Shown one piece after another: positions 8,169 to 17,195 of a stretch of 64,000 nucleotides of DNA. The notes beneath the pieces are model-generated. The model did no database searches. It saw only the letters and a program-made list of their open reading frames with translations, and was not told where the DNA came from. The stretch is from Clostridia bacterium (GTDB lineage Bacteria; Bacillota; Clostridia; TANB77; CAG-508): NCBI GenBank assembly GCA_017528375.1, contig JAFXOY010000065.1, forward strand, positions 62,001 to 126,000, written 5' to 3'. Each line of letters starts with the position of its first letter. The first letter of the stretch is position 1. Both the position numbers and the translations under genes were made by a program.

Positions 8169-10538
8169 ATGAAATTAAGTACAAATTTTTTGAAAGATTA
8201 TGTTGATATAGATGTTGATGTTAAAACTTTAGCAGAAGATATGACTAGAGTTGGAAATGAATATGATTTTGCTGGAAAGTTTATTGAAGCTACAAATCTT
8301 GTAGTTGGTGAAATTAAAGAGTGTGAGGAACATCCAGATTCTGACCATTTGCATGTTTGTCAAGTTGATGTTGGTAAAGAGGTTTTACAAATTGTATGTG
8401 GTGCTCCAAATGCTAGAAAGGGAATTAAAGTAATTGTTGCTTTACCAGGAGCACAATTACCAGGAGATTTTACAATAAAAAGAGGAACTATTAGAGGTGT
8501 TGAATCTAATGGAATGATGTGTTCTTTAGCAGAACTTGGAATTGAATCTAAATTCTTAACACAAGCTGATAAAGAAGGAATTCATGAATTACCAGAAACA
8601 GCAACAATAGGTGCAGATCCAATAAAATTAATGAAAATGGATGATGGGGTTATTGATTTTGAATTAACAGCTAATAGAGGAGATTTATTAAGTATTTTAG
8701 GTATGGCTTACGAAGCAGGAGCTATTTACAATAAGCCTGTTAAAACTATTGATTTATCTCATAATGAAACAGGATATAATATAAGTCATTCATTTAAAGT
8801 TGATGTTCAAACAGATAATTGTAGTTTGTTTTTAGCTAAAAAAGTTGAAAATGTTACTATAAAAGAAAGTCCAGCATTTATTAAAAATAGATTAATGGCT
8901 TCTGGAATCAGACCAATCAATAATGTTGTTGATATTAGTAACTATGTAATGTTAGAAGTTGGTCAACCACTTCATTTTTACGATGCTGATAAATTAGGAA
9001 ATAAGCTAGTTGTAAGAATGGCAGAGAATGGAGAAAAACTTACAACTTTAGATGAAATTGAAAGAACATTAGACGAAAATGATATTGTTATTGCAACAGA
9101 TGATAATGCTATTGGATTAGCTGGTGTTATGGGAGGACTTACAACTGAAGTTGAAAATTATACAAACAACATTATTATCGAATCTGCTATATTTGATGGC
9201 GTTAAAGTTAGAAAAACATCAAAGAAAATTGTTAGAAGTGAAGCAAGTAATAGATTTGAAAAAGGATTAGATCCAAATAGAACTTATATGGCAGTTGAAA
9301 GAGCATGCCATCTATTAGAAAAATATGCTGATGCAACTATTATTGCAGGTTTATGTGTTTATGACAGAACTGATAAACAAGATAAAGAAGTTTTTGTAAC
9401 AGTAGATAATATAAATGACGTTTTAGGAACAAATCTTTCTGAAGATGATGTTATTGATGTTTTCAAAAGATTGAAATTTACTGGATATGCTGAAGATGGA
9501 GATATTCGTGTTTTAGTTCCAAGAAGAAGATTAGATATTAATATTAAAGAAGATTTAATTGAAGAAGTTGGACGTATTTATGGTGTTGATAATATTAAAG
9601 GAAAACTACCAGTACTTCCAATGAAAGCAGGTTCTTTTGATAAAACAACAAGAGAAATCAGAAACAAGATGTCATCTTTAGGATTAAATGAAACATTAAC
9701 TTATGTTCTAGTTGGAGAAGATGAAGCTAACAAATATTCAAATGAAAATTTTGAAAATTTAAAATTATTAGATCCATTAACAGAAGATAGAAATACATTA
9801 AGATATAGCTTAATTCCTTCAATGGTAAAGGTTTATGAATACAACAAAGCTCGTAATATTAAAGATGTATCTATTTTTGAAATTGGAAAAGGATTCTTCA
9901 AAAAAGGTGAACAATATGGAGAAAATAAGAAACTTTGCGCATTAATGACAGGAGAATATTATTTAGGATTAGGAAATAAACAAAACGTAGATTTCTATAT
10001 TATTAAAGGAATTGCAGAAGAAATTTTAGATTATTTAGGCTATGCAAATAGATATAGCTTTGTTCATATGAGCAATCCTATTAAAGAATTCCATCCAGGA
10101 CAAAGTGCAGAAATATCTGTAAATAACGATGTTGTTGGTGTTGTTGCAAAATTACATCCACAAATAACAAAGGATGATGTATTTGTTCTTGAAATCAATC
10201 TTGATAAATTATTAGAAAAGAGAACAGGAAAAATGAAATTTAAAGAAATTTCAAAATTCCCATCAATAAAGAAAGATTTAGCTTTTGTAATGAATAAAAA
10301 CGTAGAATCTAAAGAAATAGAGACAGTAATTAAAAAGGCAGCAGGAAGTTTATTAACAAGCATTGATGTTTTTGATGTATATACAGGAGAAAACGTTGGA
10401 GAAAATGAAAAATCAATTGCATATAACCTAACATTTATGGATACAAAAAAGACACTAACAGAGGAAGAAGTTGCAACAGTTTTTGAAAAAATAATTGAAA
10501 TGGTTGAAAGCAAATGTGAAGCTAAATTAAGAAGATAA
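8169..10538 (+). CDS. pheT: Phenylalanine--tRNA ligase beta subunit
   Basis: This 789-residue non-catalytic and editing subunit of PheRS has the expected domain order: OB-fold tRNA-binding domain (about 40-150), B3/B4 editing domain (about 210-380), B5 DNA-binding-like domain (about 400-475), synthetase-like core, and a C-terminal FDX-ACB domain (KFPSIKKDLAFVMN onward) that holds the tRNA anticodon. The start is an ATG after AGAGGAGGAAAG. A 17-bp perfect hairpin with a GGGGACGG core follows the stop by 9 bases and may act as the operon terminator. Confidence 0.98.
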   Translation: MKLSTNFLKDYVDIDVDVKTLAEDMTRVGNEYDFAGKFIEATNLVVGEIKECEEHPDSDHLHVCQVDVGKEVLQIVCGAPNARKGIKVIVALPGAQLPGDFTIKRGTIRGVESNGMMCSLAELGIESKFLTQADKEGIHELPETATIGADPIKLMKMDDGVIDFELTANRGDLLSILGMAYEAGAIYNKPVKTIDLSHNETGYNISHSFKVDVQTDNCSLFLAKKVENVTIKESPAFIKNRLMASGIRPINNVVDISNYVMLEVGQPLHFYDADKLGNKLVVRMAENGEKLTTLDEIERTLDENDIVIATDDNAIGLAGVMGGLTTEVENYTNNIIIESAIFDGVKVRKTSKKIVRSEASNRFEKGLDPNRTYMAVERACHLLEKYADATIIAGLCVYDRTDKQDKEVFVTVDNINDVLGTNLSEDDVIDVFKRLKFTGYAEDGDIRVLVPRRRLDINIKEDLIEEVGRIYGVDNIKGKLPVLPMKAGSFDKTTREIRNKMSSLGLNETLTYVLVGEDEANKYSNENFENLKLLDPLTEDRNTLRYSLIPSMVKVYEYNKARNIKDVSIFEIGKGFFKKGEQYGENKKLCALMTGEYYLGLGNKQNVDFYIIKGIAEEILDYLGYANRYSFVHMSNPIKEFHPGQSAEISVNNDVVGVVAKLHPQITKDDVFVLEINLDKLLEKRTGKMKFKEISKFPSIKKDLAFVMNKNVESKEIETVIKKAAGSLLTSIDVFDVYTGENVGENEKSIAYNLTFMDTKKTLTEEEVATVFEKIIEMVESKCEAKLRR

Positions 10539-10547
10539 TTTTAAATC

Positions 10548-10591
10548 GGGGACGGAGAAAATTTTAAAAAATTGAAATTTTCTCCGTCCCC
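10548..10591. repeat. GGGGACGG palindrome after pheT
   Basis: Perfect 17-bp arms (GGGGACGGAGAAAATTT at 10548-10564 and its complement at 10575-10591) with a 10-base A/T loop. It has no good T run. Its right end, CCCCAATTGCAAAAA, resembles the right end of the GGGACGCGTCCCC elements at 23446 and 33018. Confidence 0.8.
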
Positions 10592-10659
10592 AATTGCAAA
10601 AATTGTAACTTTATGCTAACATTATTATTGTAGACATTAAACAAAGGAGGACACTAATC

Positions 10660-10770
10660 ATGTCAAATGGTAAAAGAAATATATTCGTTAAAGTAATGGC
10701 TGGAATATTGGCTGCATTAATGGTAGGGTCAATGTGTTTTACATTAATTTTATATTTAATAAGAGGATAA
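10660..10770 (+). CDS. 36-residue single-helix membrane peptide
   Basis: ATG is preceded by a strong AAAGGAGGACAC site. The product has a basic N-terminus (MSNGKRNIFVK) and one hydrophobic helix to the end, LILYLIRG. Size and design resemble small tail-anchored proteins such as the DUF4044/Prli42 group, which tethers stressosomes in Listeria, but I cannot confirm homology. It lies 26 bases upstream of cdaA with no terminator between, so cotranscription is likely. Confidence 0.6.
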   Translation: MSNGKRNIFVKVMAGILAALMVGSMCFTLILYLIRG

Positions 10771-10796
10771 AATATTATTAAAAATAGGAGTAAAAT

Positions 10797-11696
10797 ATGA
10801 TAGATAATTTATTACAAAATGTAAATGCATATTTTCAAAGAAATATAGTAAACAATATACAAGAGTTATATCAATATCCAATAAAGCTTATTCCTTTAAT
10901 TTTAGATATTGCTATTGTTGTTTTTCTTTTATATAAATTTATAAAGGCATCTAAAAAAACAAGGGTATGGCAGCTTTTAAAAGGAATTGTATTATACATA
11001 ATAATAACTGCATTAAGTTCCTTATTCCATTTAAGAATATTAAACTTTATTCTAACATCATTCTTATCATATGGTGTTATAGCTTTAATTGTAATTTTTC
11101 AACCAGAGCTTAGAAGAGCTTTAGAGCAATTAGGTACAAATAAATTAACAAAATTCTTTGGAATTGAAAAAGATATTGAAACTAAAACAAAGGAAGATAT
11201 ATATAAAATTTTAATTGCAGTAGAAGAGCTTAAGAAAACTAAAACAGGTGCATTAATTGTACTTGAAAAAGATATAAAACTTCAGGATATAATTGATACT
11301 GGTGTATTAATAAACTCAGATGTATCACCACAATTATTGGTAAATATATTTGTTCCAAATACACCGTTACATGATGGAGCAGTTATAATTAGTGAGAATA
11401 AGATTATGGCAGCAGCTTGTATATTACCACTTGCGAGTGATAATGATATATCAAAAGCACTAGGAACAAGACATAGAGCTGCACTTGGAATGTCTAAAGA
11501 AACTGATAGCATTGTTATTGTTGTATCTGAGGAATCTGGAAGAGTATCAGTAGCAAAAGAAGGAAAGCTTTTGTTAGATGTTGATGAAGATAATTTAAGA
11601 CAGATTTTATTATCAAATATTAATGGTTCTGATAGTGGTATAGAGAAAATCAAAAGAAAAATTAATAATAAACAAAATGATGTAAAATCAAAATAA
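10797..11696 (+). CDS. cdaA: Membrane diadenylate cyclase CdaA
   Basis: This enzyme makes c-di-AMP from two ATP. It has 299 residues: three predicted membrane helices within the first 100 residues, then a DisA_N cyclase domain with LHDGAVII (Asp193-Gly194-Ala195) and GTRHRAALG (Arg225-His226-Arg227), the two signature motifs. c-di-AMP controls potassium and osmolyte balance and wall homeostasis. In most Bacillota cdaA is followed by cdaR (YbbR) and glmM. Here neither is present and a terminator follows the stop. Confidence 0.96.
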   Translation: MIDNLLQNVNAYFQRNIVNNIQELYQYPIKLIPLILDIAIVVFLLYKFIKASKKTRVWQLLKGIVLYIIITALSSLFHLRILNFILTSFLSYGVIALIVIFQPELRRALEQLGTNKLTKFFGIEKDIETKTKEDIYKILIAVEELKKTKTGALIVLEKDIKLQDIIDTGVLINSDVSPQLLVNIFVPNTPLHDGAVIISENKIMAAACILPLASDNDISKALGTRHRAALGMSKETDSIVIVVSEESGRVSVAKEGKLLLDVDEDNLRQILLSNINGSDSGIEKIKRKINNKQNDVKSK

Positions 11697-11700
11697 GATA

Positions 11701-11738
11701 AAGTGGAAAAAGGGAACGATTCTGTTTTCCACTTTTTT
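11701..11738 (+). terminator. Terminator between cdaA and truA
   Basis: Stem AAGTGGAAAA with TTTTCCACTT (14-base loop), then a T run. It starts 4 bases after the cdaA stop. Confidence 0.75.
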
Positions 11739-11754
11739 AATTGAAGGAGATTGT

Positions 11755-12492
11755 ATGAGAAATATAAAATTAGTAATAGAATATGACGGAAAAGATTTTA
11801 ATGGATGGCAAAAGCAACCTAATAAATTAAATATTCAAGGAGAAATAGAAAGAGCAATAAAAGAAATAACAAAAGAAGATGATATTGAACTAAATGCTTC
11901 AGGTAGAACTGATGCAGGAGTTCACGCTTTAGGACAAGTTGCAAACTTTAAAACAAATTCATCTATGCCTGTTGAAAAATTTCCTATCGCAATAAATAAT
12001 AAAGTAAAAAAATCAATAGTAATAAAAAGTGCAGAAGAAATGCCAGAAAGATTTCATAGCAGATATAATTGCAAACGAAAAACATATAGATATATTATAA
12101 ATAATTCTGAATATGGTAGTGCTATATATAGAAATCAAGAATGTCATATTCCACAAAAACTTGATGTTTCTTCAATGAAACAAGCAATAAAATATTTTGA
12201 AGGTGAACATGACTTTAAAGGATTTAAAGCAAGTGGGACAAGTAGTAAAAATAGTGTTAGAAAAATTTTCAAAACTAGTATAGAAGTATATGATGATAGA
12301 ATCTATATAGAGCTTACAGGAAGCGGATTCTTATATAATATGGTAAGAATTATTTCTGGAACTTTAGTAGATGTTGGATTGGGAAAGATTAAACCAAATG
12401 ATATTCCAGAAATTATTTTATCAGGAGATAGACAAAAAGCAGGGAAAACATTACCGCCACAAGGGTTATATTTATTGAAAGTTGAATATTAG
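11755..12492 (+). CDS. truA: tRNA pseudouridine(38-40) synthase
   Basis: This enzyme converts uridines 38-40 of the tRNA anticodon arm to pseudouridine. It has 245 residues, the usual TruA length. The catalytic motif GRTDAGVHA places the nucleophile at Asp53, and RFHSRYNCKRKTYRY and GSGFLYNMVRI match the other family blocks. The ATG follows GAAGGAG. It is separated from cdaA by a terminator, so a promoter is likely hidden in or just before that hairpin. Confidence 0.97.
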   Translation: MRNIKLVIEYDGKDFNGWQKQPNKLNIQGEIERAIKEITKEDDIELNASGRTDAGVHALGQVANFKTNSSMPVEKFPIAINNKVKKSIVIKSAEEMPERFHSRYNCKRKTYRYIINNSEYGSAIYRNQECHIPQKLDVSSMKQAIKYFEGEHDFKGFKASGTSSKNSVRKIFKTSIEVYDDRIYIELTGSGFLYNMVRIISGTLVDVGLGKIKPNDIPEIILSGDRQKAGKTLPPQGLYLLKVEY

Positions 12493-12552
12493 GAAAGTCA
12501 CATAAAAATAATTGTTGCATAATATATAAAAAATTGAATAGGAGAAATGCTT

Positions 12553-12957
12553 ATGAATAATTTATTAATATTTTTTGCTATTCCTGTTGCAACAATTATT
12601 TTAGCGATTGTATTGCAAAAAATTTTACAATCACCATTGCTTGTTGCTGCAACCTTTTTTGCAATCTTTTTAGTAGTTACATTCGCTGCATTTGATGAAA
12701 GTTTTTTAGTATTTGCAATTTTGTACACTTTACTAGCATTAATTACTGCACTCACAGTAAGATTTATTTGCTGTTTAATTAACAATAGTGATAATCCGTG
12801 CATAAATGGAAATGCAATGAGAGGAGAAGGAATTTGCGGTAATAATGCAAATGATGATGATAACGATGAAGACAACAACTCAAATAATTCAGGATGTGGA
12901 TGCAATAGAAGTGCGACAAATCAATATTTTACAAGAAGATACATGATGAGAAGATAA
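12553..12957 (+). CDS. DUF2651-like small membrane protein
   Basis: A 134-residue protein with three hydrophobic helices in the first 80 residues, including FDESFLVFAILYTLLALITAL, a pattern like the DUF2651 (YbeF) family. The C-terminal 50 residues are unusual: rich in Asn, Asp and Cys (GCGCNRS) and ending in RRYMMRR. I choose ATG 12553 over the ATG at 12547, because the TAGGAG site at 12539-12544 lies 8 bases from the former and only 2 from the latter. Function unknown. Confidence 0.65.
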   Translation: MNNLLIFFAIPVATIILAIVLQKILQSPLLVAATFFAIFLVVTFAAFDESFLVFAILYTLLALITALTVRFICCLINNSDNPCINGNAMRGEGICGNNANDDDNDEDNNSNNSGCGCNRSATNQYFTRRYMMRR

Positions 12958-13002
12958 TGTGTAAAATTAATAAAATTGGGTAATCTATTTTTAGGTGATA
13001 TT

Positions 13003-14251
13003 ATGAAAAAGAAGATTAAACCAATTTTATTAATTTTATTTTTTTTAATTATTTATATATACACATGTAATATAACTCTTTTACCAGATAGTGTGATTAT
13101 TTTTCAAGGTGAAGAGTTAAATTTTAAAACTGTATATGGATTAAAAATAAATAATAAAAATGGTAATGAGAATTTATATACAGCAATGCAGACTGCAACA
13201 AATTTATCCAATAAGGTTTCTGAAAACATAGGTACTGTTAACTTAAGTTTAGATTTATTTGGAACAATTCCTGTTAAAGAAATTGATGTTAATATTCTTC
13301 CTAGAACTACAGTAGTTCCATTAGGAAATTCTGTTGGATTAAAGTTATACACAAATGGCGTATTAGTTGTGGGAATGTCTGAAATAAAAGGAGAAGATAA
13401 TATAAATTATAAACCTTATGAAAATTCAGGAATAGAAGAAGGGGATAGAATAATTCAAGTTAATAATGTAGCAATAAAAAATACTGATGAGTTAATAAAG
13501 AATGTTAATAAGTCAAACGGAAATGAATTGCAAATAGTTTATGTTAGAAATGATGATAAAATAACAACTAGTATAAAACCAGCAAAGACATCTGATAATG
13601 AATATAAATTAGGTTTATGGGTAAGAGATGCTGCAGCAGGTGTTGGAACGGCAACTTTTTATGAACCATCAACTGGAATGTTTGCAGCTCTGGGACATGG
13701 AATAACTGATATTGATACAGGTGATATAGTTGAAATTGCAAATGGGGAGTTAACAACAAGTACAATTGTAGCAATAAAAAAAGGTGAAAAAGGAAATCCG
13801 GGAGAGATAAGAGGTACAATAGAATCGGGTCTTAAACTTGGCGAAATATATAAAAATGGTTTGTTTGGAATTTGTGGAAATGTAACAAATAAAGGTAATT
13901 TGGATTTGTCGAATTCTGAAGAGATGGAAGTTGCCTTAAGAAGTGAAATTCAAGAGGGAAAAGCATATATAATTTGTGAACTTGAAAATGGTAAGAAGGA
14001 AAAATATGAAATTGAAATAGAAAAAATTTATATAAGCAATAATTATGATAATAAAAGTATGTTAATTAAGGTAACAGATTCAAGATTGTTAGATAAAACG
14101 CGGAGGAATTATTCAAGGGATGAGCGGTTCACCAATTATACAAAATGGAAGATTTGTTGGAGCTGTAACACATGTACTAGTTCAAGATCCAACTCAAGGA
14201 TATGCAGTGTTTGCAGATATGATGATTAAACAGATGAGGGAAGTCGAATAA
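13003..14251 (+). pseudogene. spoIVB: SpoIVB peptidase, disrupted by a one-base frameshift
   Basis: SpoIVB is the forespore-secreted serine peptidase (family S55) that triggers pro-sigma-K processing. The N-terminal helix (residues 5-22), a PDZ domain (about 120-200) and the GLWVRDAAAGVGTATFY and ALGHGITD blocks are intact. After DSRLLDKT (codon ending 14100) the reading frame shifts. The original frame gives an unrelated 50-residue cysteine-rich tail ending at 14229. In the frame beginning at 14102 the true C-terminus reads [16 protein letters not shown] and continues to TAA at 14251, including the catalytic GMSGSP serine. Removing one base near 14101 restores a normal 415-residue protein. 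Start ATG 13003 follows AGGTGA; an upstream TTG has no ribosome site. Confidence 0.85.
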
Positions 14252-14253
14252 AA

Positions 14254-14292
14254 ATTAAGGCGTTGTAAATTTTTTACAATGCCTTAATTTTG
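14254..14292 (+). terminator. Terminator after spoIVB
   Basis: Stem ATTAAGGCGTTGTAAA with TTTACAATGCCTTAAT (one G-T pair), then TTTTG. It begins 2 bases after the restored spoIVB stop. Confidence 0.85.
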
Positions 14293-14318
14293 CAATATGA
14301 TATAATTTGGATTATAAT
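14290..14318 (+). promoter_or_regulatory. Predicted promoter of the AraC-type regulator
   Basis: TTGCAA and a consensus TATAAT are separated by exactly 17 bases. The gene starts 24 bases downstream. Confidence 0.7.
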
Positions 14319-14342
14319 TAGTAATATACAGTTTGAAAGGAA

Positions 14343-15134
14343 ATGATATATGTTATGTATTACCCAAAACAAATTCCATATTTGTTAAATGAAGAATTTA
14401 GGAAGAATATAGAATATAAAGAATATAATATAAAAGAACTTGAAAATTATTGTATGTGTATTTGGACAATGAAATCAAAAACAACATTATATAAGACAAT
14501 ATCAAATAATATTTTGCCAGATGCGTGTATTGATATTGTTATAGATTTTGTAAATAATACAATTTGTTTTGCAGGGTTCAGTAAAGAAACTATAGATTTT
14601 AAGTTAGATAAAAAGATAGATTATGTAGGAGCTAGATTAAATCCAAGCATTTTTTATTTACTTTTCAATATACCTGCAGATAAAATAATGGATAATGAAA
14701 TATCTTTTGATGATATAGAAACAGAGATTAGTATTAATAAAATATTTAATTTAGATAATACGAATGAAAGAATAGAATATTTGAAAGAATATTTACTACA
14801 AAAAACAAAAGAACAAAAAGAAATGCCGTTTATGGAAGTGGTAGAGGAGTTATATAAAAATCCAAAAGAACAAAGTGTAACTGATATTGCAAAGAAATTT
14901 GGCTATAATGAAAGACATTTATATAGATTATTTAAAATCAATTATGGAGTGTCACCAAAAGTGTTATTAAATATACTTAGATTGCATCTATGTTTAACTC
15001 TAATACTAGAAAAGAATATGAATTTAGTAGATATTGCAAATTTATGTGGGTTTTATGACCAATCTCATTTTATAAAAGAAATAAAGAAATACACTGGAAT
15101 TTCACCTTTAAAAATAATAGAAGATTGTAAATAA
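14343..15134 (+). CDS. AraC-family transcriptional regulator
   Basis: A 263-residue DNA-binding regulator. The N-terminal part (LPDACIDIVIDF, FAGFSKETIDF, DYVGARLNP) matches the DUF6597 sensory domain that often precedes AraC HTH domains. The C-terminal 100 residues contain two helix-turn-helix units: VTDIAKKFGYNERHLYRLFK and LVDIANLCGFYDQSHFIKEI. The GAAAGGA site is very close to ATG 14343, so ATG 14355 is a possible start. The VOC protein 65 bases downstream is a natural candidate target or partner. Ligand unknown. Confidence 0.88.
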   Translation: MIYVMYYPKQIPYLLNEEFRKNIEYKEYNIKELENYCMCIWTMKSKTTLYKTISNNILPDACIDIVIDFVNNTICFAGFSKETIDFKLDKKIDYVGARLNPSIFYLLFNIPADKIMDNEISFDDIETEISINKIFNLDNTNERIEYLKEYLLQKTKEQKEMPFMEVVEELYKNPKEQSVTDIAKKFGYNERHLYRLFKINYGVSPKVLLNILRLHLCLTLILEKNMNLVDIANLCGFYDQSHFIKEIKKYTGISPLKIIEDCK

Positions 15135-15199
15135 ATGTCTGTTTTTTACAATACAGATTTAAGAAATTTTACTTATAATCATAATGGAGGTGGAAAAAC

Positions 15200-15580
15200 A
15201 TGTTTGAGACAATAACAGCCAATATTATGGTTAAAAATGTAAAAGAAACAATAGAATTTTATGAAGAAAAATTAGGATTTACAAAAGTATTAAGTGTTCC
15301 GGAAGAAGGCGAGACTTTAGTCTTTGCTATTTTGAACAAGGATGAAATTTCTATAATGTTCCAAGAACAAAAAAGTTTAATTGGTGAATATCCAACTTTA
15401 AAAACAGACGAGATAGTACCAACATTTACATTATTTTTAACTGTTAACGATGTTGTTGCAGTATATAATGAATTAAAAGATAAAGTAAAAATTGCAAAAG
15501 ATCTTTATAAAACTTTTTATGGTAAAGATGAATTTGCTATTTTTGATAACAATGGAAATATATTGACAATATCTTGTTAA
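15200..15580 (+). CDS. VOC-fold protein (glyoxalase/bleomycin resistance-like)
   Basis: A 126-residue protein with two beta-alpha-beta-beta-beta modules. The start TANIMVKNVKETIEFYEEKLGF and the end DEFAIFDNNGNILTI are typical of the vicinal oxygen chelate superfamily. Such proteins bind small molecules or metal-bound substrates, and some sequester antibiotics. ATG follows ATGGAGGTGG. The AraC regulator just upstream and a strong terminator just downstream suggest a small two-gene detoxification or resistance unit, which is an inference. Confidence 0.85.
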   Translation: MFETITANIMVKNVKETIEFYEEKLGFTKVLSVPEEGETLVFAILNKDEISIMFQEQKSLIGEYPTLKTDEIVPTFTLFLTVNDVVAVYNELKDKVKIAKDLYKTFYGKDEFAIFDNNGNILTISC

Positions 15581-15590
15581 AAATAAAAAA

Positions 15591-15648
15591 GGGACTAGAA
15601 ATTGAAGTGAATAAAATGGTGTTCACTTCAACTAGTCTTCTTTTTTTA
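15591..15648 (+). terminator. Terminator after the VOC gene
   Basis: A long stem (GACTAG..TTGAAGTGAA paired with TTCACTTCAACTAGTC) is followed by TTCTTTTTTT. Confidence 0.85.
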
Positions 15649-15739
15649 TATAAGATTAGTGGTATTCAAGATTTTTAATTTTTTGAGGAACCTTAATGTG
15701 TTAACTTTTTTCTACAATGCTTTAATTTTTTGAATTTTA

Positions 15740-16014
15740 TCTAGTATTTCTAAAACAAAATTAGATGCTCTAAAAAGTGCTAATCCCCAAAATGTTAAAT
15801 CGAAGGAATTGCAATTAGTAAGTTCAAGCCTTGCAAAGTATACTAATGCTTATAATAATAAAAATGGTAAAAAGTACCAATGTTTTCTATAATAAAAGGA
15901 TTATTAACAAGTCCAGATTATAAATTTAAAGATTTCAAGGCGGTAATGATTAATGAATATAAAGAGAGTACTTTTATATGGAATGAACTATTAAAAATAG
16001 ATTTGATTAAATAG
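15740..16014 (+). pseudogene. Decayed gene remnant
   Basis: The stretch from 15740 to 15889 translates as a plausible protein segment (SKTKLDALKSANPQNVKSKE, then LQLVSSSLAKYTNAYNN) but has no start codon and hits TAA at 15890. A second frame picks up at 15880 and continues (KGLLTSPDYKFKDFKAVMIN, then EYKESTFIWNELLKIDLIK) to TAG at 16014. A single frameshift near 15868-15880 would join them. There is no ribosome site. I do not recognise the family. Apart from this, a terminator and a promoter, I see nothing in 15581-16070. Confidence 0.45.
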
Positions 16015-16021
16015 CGGACTC

Positions 16022-16050
16022 TAGACAATTATCTCTATAAATGATAAAAT
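16022..16050 (+). promoter_or_regulatory. Predicted promoter of the transglutaminase-like gene
   Basis: TAGACA and TAAAAT are 17 bases apart, 20 bases upstream of the start codon. Confidence 0.5.
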
Positions 16051-16070
16051 AAGTTTATGGAGATGATTTG

Positions 16071-17165
16071 ATGAGTAATAAAAAGAAACAAAATGGATCT
16101 GGATGCTTGTTTGCTTTTGTAGTTGCAATTGCAGTTATGGCAACGATAGTGGTGCTATATAGCATGAATTCTGGAAAAATACAAGAGAATCTTAATAATA
16201 TAACTACAAATATAGCAGAATATATAAAACAATTAAATGAAAATGGTAATACATTAAAAGATAATATAGAGTTTCCAGAAGAAGAAAAATTAACAGAAGC
16301 TCAAAAATACTATTATTATCAACAATTAAGCGAAACAGGTAAAAAGATATATTTAACAATTGAAAACAATATAGATAAATTAAAAAATGGGGAAGATAAT
16401 ATTCCATTACCACCAAGTTTGAATGAAGATGCTAAATCAAATTCTGATGGGAAAGATTATATCGCAAAAGAATTTCAAAATGCTTGGGATGCTTTTGTAA
16501 CTGATAAATCACAGTATTTTTATATAGATAGTAGTAAGGTTTGCTTGGTAACTAAAATGACAACTAAAGGTTCAAATACAAATTATGAATTTTATATTGG
16601 AAAAGGAGATAATTCTAATTATTTTATAGAAGAGTTTGATAATAAAGAACAAGTAGAAGCGGCTATAAAAAGAATTGAAAAAGTAAAAAAGGAAATCTTA
16701 CAAAATGCATCAGGAAACAATTATGAGAAAATGAAATATGTTCACGATTGGATAGTTGATAATGTAAAATATGATACTTTAAATAGTGAAAACACTTCAA
16801 ATATATATGGTTGCTTAGTCAATAAAAGAGTTGTATGTGAAGGTTATGCAAGAACTTTTAAATATTTAATGGATGAATTAAATATTCCTTGTATTTTGGT
16901 ATCTGGAACAGCTGTAGATGAAAATGGAAAAAGTGAAAGACATGCTTGGAATTATGTGTATATTAAAAATAATTGGTATGCGATAGATACAACGTGGGAT
17001 GATCCAATAATAATTGGAACTGGAAAAATAGATACGAGTATAAAATATAAATATTTCTTAAATGGAAGTAATACAATAAACAAAAATCATACACCAATTG
17101 GGGAAGTTACAAAGAATGGAATGAAATTTAAATATCCAGAATTATCTAAGGAAGATATAAAATAG
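16071..17165 (+). CDS. Membrane-anchored transglutaminase-like protein
   Basis: A 364-residue protein with one N-terminal membrane helix (CLFAFVVAIAVMATIVVLY) and an extracellular part. The C-terminal 150 residues form a transglutaminase-like fold with the Cys-His-Asp triad: Cys256 in RVVCEGYAR, His291 in ERHAWNYV and Asp306 in AIDTTWDDP. This arrangement is typical of bacterial surface transglutaminase-core proteins, which may act as cysteine proteases or cross-linkers of peptidoglycan or protein. The ATG at 16071 lies 8 bases after GGAG. The gene is monocistronic between its own promoter and a terminator shared with murC. Confidence 0.88.
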   Translation: MSNKKKQNGSGCLFAFVVAIAVMATIVVLYSMNSGKIQENLNNITTNIAEYIKQLNENGNTLKDNIEFPEEEKLTEAQKYYYYQQLSETGKKIYLTIENNIDKLKNGEDNIPLPPSLNEDAKSNSDGKDYIAKEFQNAWDAFVTDKSQYFYIDSSKVCLVTKMTTKGSNTNYEFYIGKGDNSNYFIEEFDNKEQVEAAIKRIEKVKKEILQNASGNNYEKMKYVHDWIVDNVKYDTLNSENTSNIYGCLVNKRVVCEGYARTFKYLMDELNIPCILVSGTAVDENGKSERHAWNYVYIKNNWYAIDTTWDDPIIIGTGKIDTSIKYKYFLNGSNTINKNHTPIGEVTKNGMKFKYPELSKEDIK

Positions 17166-17193
17166 AGCGGTTTTTATAAACCGCTCTTTAATT
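17164..17193. terminator. Bidirectional terminator between convergent genes
   Basis: Perfect stem AGAGCGGTTT/AAACCGCTCT with a 4-base loop. It overlaps the stop of the transglutaminase-like gene and lies just past the murC stop, with T-rich sequence on both strands. Confidence 0.75.
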
Positions 17194-17195
17194 TA

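Noticed and set aside
10064..10513. 149-residue minus-strand frame inside pheT
   Set aside because: Fully inside a conserved gene on the other strand; composition is that of an antisense shadow.
12976..13002. TTG start for spoIVB
   Set aside because: No ribosome site precedes it; AGGTGA precedes ATG 13003, which gives a standard basic N-terminus and helix.
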